A stretch of DNA of 17,762 nucleotides from an uncultured Clostridia bacterium (GTDB lineage: Bacteria; Bacillota; Clostridia; TANB77; CAG-508): the NCBI GenBank assembly GCA_934179885.1, contig CAKPQY010000004.1:1-17762 (forward strand), in the 5' to 3' direction. The notes under the pieces were generated by a model. That model saw only the letters and a program-made list of their open reading frames with translations. It made no database searches and was not told the DNA's origin. Below, piece after piece: positions 1 through 6,849 of this stretch; within the stretch, counting starts at the first letter, position 1, and the number at the start of each line of letters is the position of its first letter. The translations under genes and the position numbers were made by a program.

Positions 1-430
1 AAAGAAAAAGATGTACTAGAAAAAGAACTTAATAAAACAATAAAAACAGTAGATGACATATTAAATAATCAAACAATAACAAATGCAATGTTAAAAACAA
101 TTATAGATGTAATTGAAGTTGATTCAGATTCAAATGTAGAAGTAAGACTAAAACTATTAAATGAAATAGGAACAAATGAGCCAGTAATAACAAAATTTGA
201 AGACATTTACCAAAGTGTCGAAGAAAAAGAAAATAAAAAAAATAAAGAAAATTCTACCGCTCTGAAAAGTAACAACAGTACATAAAGATGTCTCCGAAAG
301 ATTAAAAAAAATAAATCCTGTATTAGCAAGAGAAGTAAGGATAATATTAGATGAAAACAAAGCAGAAAGACACATAAGAGGAGGTATGGCAACAAAATTA
401 AAATATAGTCATTTAAACAAGCTGTCATAA
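1..430 (+). pseudogene. 3' end of a frameshifted CDS, possibly a large serine recombinase C-terminus
   Basis: The reading frame is open from the first base of the window, so the gene starts upstream. Frame 1 runs to a stop at 283-285. It has a helical, charged stretch and then a strand-rich block (LKTIIDVIEVDSDSNVEVRL) that resembles the C-terminal part of large serine recombinases, where a coiled coil leads into an IDKI..GxIEI-like segment. After an A4 run at 265-268, frame 2 continues with plausible protein (VTTVHKDVSERLKKINP, later HIRGGMATKLKYSH) to a TAA at 428-430. Frame 2 has a stop just upstream at 263-265 and no good start codon, so both pieces read best as one gene with one extra A. 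It may be a real pseudogene or a homopolymer sequencing error. The recombinase assignment is a weak family resemblance: the catalytic domain lies outside the window and the downstream piece is not recognised. Confidence 0.45.
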
Positions 431-449
431 TAGATTTTTCTATTAGGCA

Positions 450-476
450 ACTTTTTTATGTTATTAACATAAAATA
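450..476 (+). promoter_or_regulatory. Predicted sigma-K-type promoter of yabG, overlapping a 21-bp palindrome
   Basis: CATAAAATA at 468-476 fits the sigma-K -10 pattern CATAnnnTA. An AC dinucleotide at 450-451 lies at about the right distance for the sigma-K -35 element. The start of transcription would be near 483, and the ribosome-binding site AGGTGAT is at 494-500. In Bacillus subtilis yabG is transcribed by sigma-K, which supports the call. The region 454-474 is also a perfect dyad (arms TTTTATGTTA and TAACATAAAA around one T), which could be an operator or a chance AT-rich palindrome. Confidence 0.45.
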
Positions 477-504
477 TATTAGCCCAAAATATGAGGTGAT
501 GTAT

Positions 505-1341
505 ATGAAAAAAATAAAAAAAGGTGATATAGTAGCAAGAAAATCATATGGAAAAGATATTATATTTTATGTTAAAAGAATAATAAAAACAGCAAATGGA
601 GACATAGCAATATTATGTGGTCTAGTAAAAAGAATTGAAGCAGATAGTAGGGTAGAAGATTTAGAAATAATAGATAAAGATATAATTAGACAAAATTTAA
701 AAAAAGTAGATGAAGAAATAAATAAAAGAATAGACGAAAAAACAAAAAGATACAAAATTGGAATTATTTCAAATGAAGATATAAGACTAAAAGAAAAAAT
801 AATTACAGGTAAAATTCTTCATTTAGATGGTGATAGAAGATATTCACAAAAATCATATAATTATTATAAAAAGCTAGGCTTAAATGCAATTGTAAAAAAT
901 ATTCCTGAATACAAACAGCCAAAAGAAGTATATAGATTACTTAAAATATATAACCCTGACATATTAGTCATTACAGGACATGATGGAATGATAAAAAGAG
1001 GAACAAATTATAATGATGTATATAATTACAGAAACTCAAGACATTTTATAAGCACAGTAAAAGAAGCAAGACGATATGATAAAGAAAACAACAAAAAAAC
1101 AGTAATTTTTGCAGGTGCATGTCAAAGTTACTTTGAAGCAATAATGTCAGCAGGTGCAAATTTTGCATCATCTCCAGCAAGAATATTAATAGACTTTGTA
1201 GATCCACTAGTAGTTGCAGAAAAAGTTGCAACTACTGAACAATATAAATATATAACAATTGATGATATAGCAAAAGAGTTAAGAGATGGAAAAAAAGGCG
1301 TTGGAGGGATAGGCTCAAATGGAAAAATGAAAACACTGTAA
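505..1341 (+). CDS. yabG: YabG, sporulation-specific cysteine protease
   Basis: The product is a 278-residue homologue of YabG, which processes spore coat and cortex-associated proteins in the mother cell late in sporulation. The N-terminus (KGDIVARKSYGKDIIFYV) matches the start of the family, and the length is close to the roughly 290 residues of the Bacillus protein. The likely catalytic pair is His159 in VITGHDGM and Cys206 in FAGACQSYFEA. The Cys position is close to the catalytic Cys reported for the Clostridioides difficile protein. I chose ATG 505 because AGGTGAT (494-500) sits directly upstream. An in-frame GTG at 496 lies inside that ribosome-binding site. Veg follows, as in Bacillus and many Clostridia, but from its own promoter. 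No clear terminator separates the two genes. Confidence 0.95.
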   Translation: MKKIKKGDIVARKSYGKDIIFYVKRIIKTANGDIAILCGLVKRIEADSRVEDLEIIDKDIIRQNLKKVDEEINKRIDEKTKRYKIGIISNEDIRLKEKIITGKILHLDGDRRYSQKSYNYYKKLGLNAIVKNIPEYKQPKEVYRLLKIYNPDILVITGHDGMIKRGTNYNDVYNYRNSRHFISTVKEARRYDKENNKKTVIFAGACQSYFEAIMSAGANFASSPARILIDFVDPLVVAEKVATTEQYKYITIDDIAKELRDGKKGVGGIGSNGKMKTL

Positions 1342-1342
1342 C

Positions 1343-1364
1343 ATAAATGTAATATAAATGTAAT
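1343..1364 (+). repeat. 11-bp tandem duplication downstream of yabG
   Basis: ATAAATGTAAT occurs twice head to tail (1343-1353 and 1354-1364) immediately after the yabG stop codon. It looks like a recent slippage duplication. The rest of the 1365-1435 spacer shows nothing recognisable. Confidence 0.6.
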
Positions 1365-1435
1365 ATTCCAAAAAACAAATGCCAGAAAAGGCTAAAAATG
1401 AACAAAAAACGATAAAAAATACAAACAAATATTTT

Positions 1436-1464
1436 TTGACAATTTTCGCGAAAAATGCTATAAT
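1436..1464 (+). promoter_or_regulatory. Strong sigma-A promoter of veg
   Basis: The -35 element is TTGACA (1436-1441) and the -10 element is TATAAT (1459-1464), with a 17-bp spacer and an extended -10 TGC at 1456-1458. Every element matches consensus. This parallels the well-known very strong veg promoter of Bacillus subtilis. Transcription should start near 1471, leaving a leader of about 23 nt. Confidence 0.9.
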
Positions 1465-1493
1465 TAAGCCATCTTAAGGGAGTAGGTGATAGC

Positions 1494-1796
1494 ATGATTT
1501 GTAAAACAGATATATCAAATCTAAAAACTGACATCTTAGAGAAAGTGGGTCAAAAGATAATAGTAAAGGGTTCTCTTGGTAGAAGTAAAACCTTTGAAAA
1601 AGAAGCGACAATAGAAAAAGCATATCCTAATATTTTTGTAGTAAGATATGAAGAAAATAATAGAAATGTAACTTATAGTTATACAGATGTTTTAACAAGG
1701 ACTGTTGAAGTGGATGTTTTTGATGGAGAGGCTTATAGTCCATTAATTCCACCACAGGTTGAAATGAAAAGAAAAAAAGTTGAGACTTTAGTATAA
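1494..1796 (+). CDS. veg: Veg protein (DUF1021 family)
   Basis: The product is a 100-residue homologue of Veg, a small, highly expressed cytoplasmic protein of Bacillota linked to stimulation of biofilm formation in Bacillus subtilis. The conserved core is visible: GQKIIVKGSLGRSKT, then AYPNIFVVRYEEN, then SYSYTDVLTRTVEV. These align with the GKRLTLKA, TYPSVFVIQL and SYSYADILTETVEL blocks of the Bacillus protein. The protein is slightly longer than the 86-residue Bacillus form because of a basic C-terminal tail. The start ATG follows AGGTGAT at 1484-1490. The gene is monocistronic, with a consensus promoter just upstream and a strong terminator directly after its stop codon. Confidence 0.95.
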   Translation: MICKTDISNLKTDILEKVGQKIIVKGSLGRSKTFEKEATIEKAYPNIFVVRYEENNRNVTYSYTDVLTRTVEVDVFDGEAYSPLIPPQVEMKRKKVETLV

Positions 1797-1827
1797 AAAT
1801 AGCACATGATATATGTGCTATTTTTTT
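1797..1827 (+). terminator. Rho-independent terminator of veg
   Basis: An 11-bp perfect stem (AAATAGCACAT, 1797-1807, with its complement at 1813-1823) encloses a 5-nt loop. It ends in a run of T to 1827. It starts at the base after the veg stop codon. Confidence 0.93.
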
Positions 1828-1834
1828 GCGATTT

Positions 1835-2270
1835 TTAAGCTTTGCTTTTTGTAGATTTTCCCCATTCCTGCTTTCCTGTCTATGATTATTGTATGTATTC
1901 GTTCATTACATTCGTTTAGAATTTTTAATTATTTAGCTTGCGCCTCTTTCATTCAGGCTCAAAATTAATAGAGTTCTATTTTGAAAATTTTCGAATGTGA
2001 TTGGAGCAAGATTAGAAATTCTTAAATAATTTTATGGAAAGAGTTCATAAGCGAAGCGAAATGGAAGGGCGCCATAAAATTATTTTAGAATTTCTTGATT
2101 GCGTATTGAACCGAGAAAATTAGAAAAATAGAACTCTATTAATTTTGCCCATGAACATCCCTCAATCTAAACAATAACAAATTCTAAAATTCATTCCAAC
2201 CAATCATACATATAATAATCATAGACAGGAAAGCAGGAAGGGGGAAAATCTACAGAAAAACAAAACTTAA
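1835..2270. repeat. Giant nested inverted repeat 1 (about 436 bp) between veg and rnc
   Basis: The whole gap between the veg terminator and the rnc promoter is one multi-level palindrome. The outer arms are 1835-1899 and about 2204-2270, and they contain a perfect 25-bp match (1866-1890 with 2214-2238). A weaker middle stem pairs about 1909-1941 with 2162-2196. The inner arms are 1961-2037 and 2072-2146, with a perfect 22-bp match at their base (1961-1982 with 2125-2146) and another good match next to the apical loop (2038-2071). Asymmetric internal loops separate the levels. Both ends read TTAAG/CTTAA. I see no supported coding sequence inside. It could be a MITE-like element, a structured RNA or a very large RNA hairpin. 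Confidence 0.85.
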
Positions 2271-2283
2271 ATTTGCATTTCAC

Positions 2284-2311
2284 TTGCAAAATTTGTAAAA
2301 TAGTATATAAT
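2284..2311 (+). promoter_or_regulatory. Predicted sigma-A promoter of rnc
   Basis: TTGCAA (2284-2289) and a perfect TATAAT (2306-2311) are separated by 16 bp, directly downstream of the large palindrome. The start of transcription would be near 2318, at the ribosome-binding site, giving a very short leader. The -10 element is good and the -35 element is only fair. Confidence 0.6.
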
Positions 2312-2332
2312 ATTAGAGGAAAGGTGATAAAA

Positions 2333-3001
2333 ATGAACATAGAAGAACTAGAAAAAAACATAGGATATACATTTAAAGATAAGCAAATATTAAAAACAGC
2401 ATTAACACACACATCATATGCATATGAACACGGAGTTCAAAGTAATGAAAAATTAGAATTCTTAGGAGACAGCATACTAGAATTTGTATCAAGTGAATAC
2501 ATGTATAATAAATATACAAACTTAAAAGAAGGAGAAATGACTAAAGTTAGAGCAACAGTGGTATGCGAAAAAAGCCTATATAAAATAGCAACATTGCATA
2601 ATTTTAGTGATTTCTTGTATCTTGGAAAATCAGAAATAATGACAGGAGGAAACAAAAGACCAGCAATATTAGCCGATAGTGTTGAAGCAGTAATTGCAGC
2701 AATGTTTATAGATGGTGGACTAGAACCAGCAAAAAAATTCATAGTAGAAAATTTAAAAGATGAAATTGAAATAGCAACAAAACATGTAGGACAAAAAGAC
2801 TATAAAACAGTATTACAAGAAGAACTTCAAAAAAATGGAGATGTAAAAATAGAATACAAAATAATAAAAGAATCAGGACCTGACCATAATAAAACATTTG
2901 AAGCAGAAGTAAGTTTAAATGGAAAAAAATTAGCAACAGGAATAGGCAAAAGTAAAAAAGAAGCTGAAATGCAAGCAGCTAAAAAAGCTCTTGAAAATTA
3001 A
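2333..3001 (+). CDS. rnc: Ribonuclease III
   Basis: The product is a 222-residue RNase III, the endonuclease that cuts double-stranded RNA during rRNA maturation and mRNA turnover. The catalytic domain carries the signature EKLEFLGDSIL (39-49) with Asp46. The second metal-binding cluster is ADSVEAV with Asp115 and Glu118. A double-stranded RNA-binding domain occupies about 156-222 (DYKTVLQEELQKNG, ending GKSKKEAEMQAAKKAL). The length is typical for the family. I chose ATG 2333 because GAGGAAAGGTGA lies just upstream. The frame is open back to 2273, but that stretch overlaps the promoter and does not resemble the family. The radical SAM gene follows after 16 nt and is probably co-transcribed. 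Confidence 0.97.
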   Translation: MNIEELEKNIGYTFKDKQILKTALTHTSYAYEHGVQSNEKLEFLGDSILEFVSSEYMYNKYTNLKEGEMTKVRATVVCEKSLYKIATLHNFSDFLYLGKSEIMTGGNKRPAILADSVEAVIAAMFIDGGLEPAKKFIVENLKDEIEIATKHVGQKDYKTVLQEELQKNGDVKIEYKIIKESGPDHNKTFEAEVSLNGKKLATGIGKSKKEAEMQAAKKALEN

Positions 3002-3017
3002 TTTGAAGGGAGAAATT

Positions 3018-4082
3018 ATGAACAAAGAATATGTAATTCCAGTATTTGTACCACATTTAGGTTGCCCAAATGATTGTATATTTTGCAATCAAAAATCAAT
3101 AAGTGGTCAAAAGAAAAACATGACAAAAGAAGAAGCTAAAAAAACAATAGACAATTTTTTAGAAAATATAAAAGATACAAATGCTAAAAAAGAAATAGCT
3201 TTTTTTGGAGGCAGTTTTACAGGAATTGATGAAAATGTTCAAGAAGAGTTATTACAAACCGCATATGAATATATAGAAAAAGGACAAGTTGATAGTATAA
3301 GAATATCAACAAGACCAGACTATATTAATAAAGAAATATTGAAAAGACTAAAAAAATACAAAGTAAAAACAATAGAATTAGGAGTTCAATCAGCAAATGA
3401 CTATATTCTAGGAAGAGCAAATAGAGGGCATACATTTAAAGATGTAGAAAAAGCATCAAAATTAATAAGAAGATATGGATTTGACTTAGGCCATCAAATG
3501 ATGGTTGGATTACCTGAAAGCAATAGGATAGATGAAATAAATACAGCAAAGGCATTAATAAAATTAAAGCCTAAAATGGTAAGAATATATCCAGTTCTAG
3601 TTATAAAAGGAACAAAATTAGAAAAAGAGTATAACGAAGGCAAATATGAGCCATTATCTGTAGTACAAGCAGTAGAAACATGTAAACAATTAGTAAGAAT
3701 GTTTACAGATAAAAAAATTGATGTAATACGAGTTGGACTTCAAAATACAGATGAAATATGTAATCCAGATAATAAAGAAAGTGAAGTAGTAGCTGGACCA
3801 TTCCATCCAGCATTTGGACAACTAGTAGAGTCAGGTATGTGGTATGATGCAATAGTAGAAAAAATTAAAAAACTAAATGTAAAAGTTAAAGAAGTTCAAG
3901 TTACAGTAAATCCAATAGATGTTAATAATGTAATTGGACATAAAAAAGAAAATGTTTTAAAATTGAAAGATACATATGAAGTTGATTTAATTGTTAAACA
4001 AGATGAAAAAATTAAGCAAGGAAAATCTAAGATAGATGTAATTAAAACATATAATGATTTTTTAGAAGAAAATAAAGAATAA
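3018..4082 (+). CDS. Radical SAM protein of the Elp3-like family
   Basis: The product is a 354-residue radical SAM enzyme. The [4Fe-4S] motif is CPNDCIFC near the N-terminus (Cys16, Cys20, Cys23), followed by the SAM-binding FFGGSFTGI. This family, often annotated as elongator protein 3-like, lies directly after rnc in many Clostridia. Its reaction is not settled in bacteria. The histone-acetyltransferase-like domain of true Elp3 appears to be absent, since the protein ends after the radical SAM core plus a short C-terminal extension. ATG 3018 is preceded by AAGGGAG (3006-3012). An upstream in-frame TTG at 2991 overlaps rnc and has no ribosome-binding site. The usual next genes, smc and ftsY, are missing here. 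Confidence 0.88.
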   Translation: MNKEYVIPVFVPHLGCPNDCIFCNQKSISGQKKNMTKEEAKKTIDNFLENIKDTNAKKEIAFFGGSFTGIDENVQEELLQTAYEYIEKGQVDSIRISTRPDYINKEILKRLKKYKVKTIELGVQSANDYILGRANRGHTFKDVEKASKLIRRYGFDLGHQMMVGLPESNRIDEINTAKALIKLKPKMVRIYPVLVIKGTKLEKEYNEGKYEPLSVVQAVETCKQLVRMFTDKKIDVIRVGLQNTDEICNPDNKESEVVAGPFHPAFGQLVESGMWYDAIVEKIKKLNVKVKEVQVTVNPIDVNNVIGHKKENVLKLKDTYEVDLIVKQDEKIKQGKSKIDVIKTYNDFLEENKE

Positions 4083-4325
4083 AATTACCAAAAATTAAAA
4101 ATAATATTATTACAGTTTAAAAATTATAAACTTAAAGTCCGCGCAGAGTAATAGTTTTTTATTATACGAAAAGCTCGTGGGGACCAATAGATGCTGTTAA
4201 ACGCAATAGCGTTGCTACAGCATCATTGGGAAGGTTTGAGTTAAATAAAAAACTCTTACTCGTTGCAGGACATTCTAAATTAAATTTAAACTGTAATAAT
4301 ATTATTTTTAATTTTAGGTGATTTT
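4081..4325. repeat. Giant nested inverted repeat 2 covering the yitT leader and ribosome-binding site
   Basis: The structure runs from the radical SAM stop codon to the base before the yitT start codon. The outer stem pairs 4081-4118 with 4288-4325. This is 38 bp with one A-A mismatch and one G-U wobble, and 28 bp of it are perfect (4091-4118 with 4288-4315). A second level pairs AGTCC plus GAGTAA..AGTTTTTTATT (about 4136-4163) with its complement at about 4246-4272. A third level pairs CCAAT and ATGCTGT (about 4183-4197) with ACAGCAT and ATTGG (about 4217-4230). It is capped by a small AACGC/GCGTT hairpin. The yitT ribosome-binding site AGGTGA (4316-4321) lies inside the outer stem. No known riboswitch or T-box motif was recognised, and no convincing yitT promoter was seen in the region. 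Confidence 0.85.
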
Positions 4326-5177
4326 ATGACTATAGAATGGAAAAAAATAAAAACTATTTCAATAGAAGTAATTGAAACAATAATAGGAGCATTTCTAATG
4401 GCAATAGCAACATCATTATTTTTGCTCCCAAACCAATTATCAACAGGTGGATTTGCTGGAATTGCAACAATATTATATTATTTCTTAAAAATTCCAATGG
4501 GAACTACAATATTGACATTTAATATACCATTATTTTTATTTGCCGGATATAAATTAGGAAAAAGCTTTGTTATAAAATCAGTTATAGGAACAACAACATT
4601 TTCAATAGCTATAGACATTTTAGATAAGTTAACACCACTAACACAAGATAGATTTTTAGCATGTATTTATGGAGGAATTATAGTGGGATTAGGTACTGCT
4701 ATAATTCTAAAAGCAGATTCATCAACAGGTGGCTCGGATTTAATTAGCATGTTGGTAAGAAAATATAATCCGGATATAAGAACAAGTAATGTAATAATAA
4801 TAGTTGATACAGTAATAGTAACATTAAATGTTTTATTTTTTAAAGAAATAGAAATAGGTCTATATTCAGCAATTGCTATATATTTAATGGGAAAGATAAT
4901 AGATATAATTTTCGAAGGAATATATTTTACAAAATTAGTAATTATAATATCAAATAAAAGTCAAGAAATATCAGAAGAAATAGGAGAAAAAATACGAAAA
5001 GGGACAACAGGATTATTTGGAAAAGGGATGTATACAAATGAACACAAAACTATATTAATGTGTGCAGCATCTAGAGGTGATGTTGCAAGAGTAAAACAAA
5101 CAGCAAAAAAAATAGACCCCAAAAGCTTCATTATTATTGCAAATGCAAGAGAAGTTGTAGGCTTGGGGTTTAAATAA
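4326..5177 (+). CDS. YitT family membrane protein (DUF161 plus DUF2179)
   Basis: The product is a 283-residue integral membrane protein of the YitT family. Its transported substrate or activity is not known with certainty. About five or six hydrophobic segments lie between residues 11 and 200, including IIGAFLMAIATSLFLLP and IYGGIIVGLGTAIIL. Conserved family features are the LPNQLSTGGFAGIA block and the matching ADSSTGGSDL repeat half, which point to an internal duplication. The C-terminal DUF2179 domain (about 205-283) includes RGTTGLFGKGMYT-like and IIANAREVVGLGF blocks and should be cytoplasmic. AGGTGA sits 4 nt before the start. It lies inside a long palindromic stem, so expression from read-through transcripts could depend on RNA folding. 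The gene converges on the GGDEF gene with only 8 bp between stop codons. Confidence 0.92.
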   Translation: MTIEWKKIKTISIEVIETIIGAFLMAIATSLFLLPNQLSTGGFAGIATILYYFLKIPMGTTILTFNIPLFLFAGYKLGKSFVIKSVIGTTTFSIAIDILDKLTPLTQDRFLACIYGGIIVGLGTAIILKADSSTGGSDLISMLVRKYNPDIRTSNVIIIVDTVIVTLNVLFFKEIEIGLYSAIAIYLMGKIIDIIFEGIYFTKLVIIISNKSQEISEEIGEKIRKGTTGLFGKGMYTNEHKTILMCAASRGDVARVKQTAKKIDPKSFIIIANAREVVGLGFK

Positions 5178-5185
5178 AATTAATA

Positions 5186-6733
5186 TTATCGGCTATAATC
5201 ATATTCATTTTTTTCATATAATCCATTAGAAAGATTAAGTTCATGAAAATTGTCTATTAATGAATTTACAATTTTTTGTGAAAAATCTTTCTTTGAATTT
5301 TCATTGTAAATTCCTAAATGCTTAGATTGAACTTTAAAAAAGTTAACGGCAGATGATAATGAAACATCCATCAATTTTAGAGCATCATGACTAATAAAAT
5401 AATTGTGAGAATCTTTAATTTTATTCTTCTTATTTTCACACACTTTATCTAATTCAGAGTATATAGCATTATAATCAGAAGCGTCAAGACAATCTGCAAC
5501 TGTACCAAATAACGGAATATTGTTTTCATCTAAATTGATTTTATTAAGAACATTATCAACAATATCGGGTGTTATAATGTTAGAATCATCACCTTGTACA
5601 ATTATCTCAAAAGTACCACCACCTGAATGAATAGGAAAAATGTTTATATTGCTATTTTCAGGAATAAGATTGTTAAGTTCATTAATCAAACAATCAAATG
5701 TAGATTTTATTTTTACATCAGTACTAGTATGAGATGATATTGAATTCAATATTTTTATTCCTAAAGATTCTGCTAAAATTACTTTAAAAGGAATTTCGTC
5801 TTCTTCAAAACGAGGAAGTAGATAATGGTCTCTATATACTTTATTGCGAGCTCCTGTAACATGGTCTGTTGATAAGTTGGTTCTAACACTTCTTAAATCT
5901 TTAATTGATATAGAATCTAAATCTTCATAATTTATGTTATTGCTCATTATAAGGTTATATATCTTTGTGGCAGTATCTGAATCTATTTGCAAATTATTAT
6001 CAGTTAAATTTGATTTAGGATCGATATCATTATTATCACTAACATTATCAGTATTATCATATAATAAGTTAGTTATAGTGTTTATAATAGGGTAAGATAA
6101 CACCTTTAAATCTTCTGGTTCAAAATAACGATTAGAAGAAAAACGAAAGTTTTTAATATATTCTTTTACTGTGGAATCAATAAATTCATCCAATTTTTTA
6201 TTATAATCATCAATATCTTTAACAGGTTCATTTAATTTTAAATGAGAGTGTTTCTTTAAATTAACTTTATTTTCTACAAAATTATACATATCATTAATAT
6301 TATCATATTTAGAGGAATCACAAGCACCAAAAGTAATGTCTAATCCGTGAACTTTTTTGTTCGATGAAAGAGAATGATGTATTTGTTTAGTAAGTTTTCT
6401 TGTTTTATCGGCTGATAAATCAGGGATAATAAAACAAAATTCATCTCCGCCCATTCTTGCAGAAATTACATTTTCAGGTAAGTAACTCAATGTTGTTTTT
6501 AATAATTCCTTCATAGCTAAATCTGCTTTATCAAAGCCAACTTCGTCATTTAATTTTTTTAATCCGTCAATATCACCATATAAAAGAGTATATTGGTTAT
6601 CATTTTTATATAGCTTTAAAAACAAATCGTTAAAAAAAGATTTAGAAAGAATTCCTAAATCAGGGAAATCCGGCATAGAAAAGGATTTTATGTAATTAAG
6701 TAAATTTAATTTTGTTGCTAATTTTGCATTCAT
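5186..6733 (-). CDS. GGDEF-domain protein with an intact and a degenerate GGDEF module
   Basis: The product is a 515-residue soluble protein without signal peptide or membrane segments. The first module (about 25-165) is a full diguanylate cyclase-like domain: LLYGDIDGLKKLND with Asp54, RMGGDEF at 93-99, then LDITFGACDS and a C-terminal helix. An inhibitory I-site RxxD before the motif is absent (LPEN at 85-88). A helical linker (about 175-280) leads to a second region (about 285-445) that follows the GGDEF fold but has lost its active site: DHVTGARN (290-297), AESLGIKILN in place of DIDxFKxIN, and SGGGTFEIIV (370-379) in place of GGDEF. Residues 446-515 form a helical tail. ATG 6733 has GGAG 8 nt upstream. 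Further upstream starts lack one and overlap the promoter. Cyclic-di-GMP synthesis is predicted from the motif only. Confidence 0.85.
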   Translation of the reverse strand: MNAKLATKLNLLNYIKSFSMPDFPDLGILSKSFFNDLFLKLYKNDNQYTLLYGDIDGLKKLNDEVGFDKADLAMKELLKTTLSYLPENVISARMGGDEFCFIIPDLSADKTRKLTKQIHHSLSSNKKVHGLDITFGACDSSKYDNINDMYNFVENKVNLKKHSHLKLNEPVKDIDDYNKKLDEFIDSTVKEYIKNFRFSSNRYFEPEDLKVLSYPIINTITNLLYDNTDNVSDNNDIDPKSNLTDNNLQIDSDTATKIYNLIMSNNINYEDLDSISIKDLRSVRTNLSTDHVTGARNKVYRDHYLLPRFEEDEIPFKVILAESLGIKILNSISSHTSTDVKIKSTFDCLINELNNLIPENSNINIFPIHSGGGTFEIIVQGDDSNIITPDIVDNVLNKINLDENNIPLFGTVADCLDASDYNAIYSELDKVCENKKNKIKDSHNYFISHDALKLMDVSLSSAVNFFKVQSKHLGIYNENSKKDFSQKIVNSLIDNFHELNLSNGLYEKNEYDYSR

Positions 6734-6767
6734 TTTATAATCTCCAAACATAATATATATATATTTA

Positions 6768-6796
6768 ATTATATAACGAAAAAGAACTAAATTCAA
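6768..6796 (-). promoter_or_regulatory. Predicted sigma-A promoter of the GGDEF gene
   Basis: On the reverse strand, TTGAAT (6796-6791) and a perfect TATAAT (6773-6768) are separated by 17 bp. The leader to the ATG at 6733 would be about 28 nt. Confidence 0.75.
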
Positions 6797-6810
6797 TAGA
6801 GATATTGAAT
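6791..6810. promoter_or_regulatory. 20-bp dyad covering both divergent -35 elements (candidate operator)
   Basis: ATTCAATA-GAGA-TATTGAAT is a perfect 8-bp inverted repeat with a 4-bp centre. Its two halves contain the -35 hexamers of the divergent GGDEF and ogg promoters. A dimeric regulator bound here could control both genes. The symmetry extends beyond the two hexamers themselves by two bases per side. Confidence 0.5.
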
Positions 6811-6833
6811 AAACACAATAAAAATGATAAAAT
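6805..6833 (+). promoter_or_regulatory. Predicted sigma-A promoter of ogg
   Basis: TTGAAT (6805-6810) and TAAAAT (6828-6833) are separated by 17 bp, with an extended -10 TGA at 6825-6827. Transcription would start near 6840, right at the ribosome-binding site, so the leader is very short. Confidence 0.65.
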
Positions 6834-6849
6834 ATTCTTGGTGATATAT

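Noticed and set aside
2273..2332. 20-residue N-terminal extension of RNase III
   Set aside because: It overlaps the predicted promoter, while ATG 2333 has a strong ribosome-binding site and matches the family start.
2191..2412. Reverse-strand open frame of 73 codons spanning the right arm of palindrome 1 and the start of rnc
   Set aside because: There is no ribosome-binding site, it overlaps rnc antisense and the repeat, and the protein resembles nothing.
4081..4325. Known riboswitch or T-box leader upstream of yitT
   Set aside because: No T-box sequence or c-di-GMP, SAM or lysine riboswitch core could be recognised, and the structure is dominated by one long palindrome.
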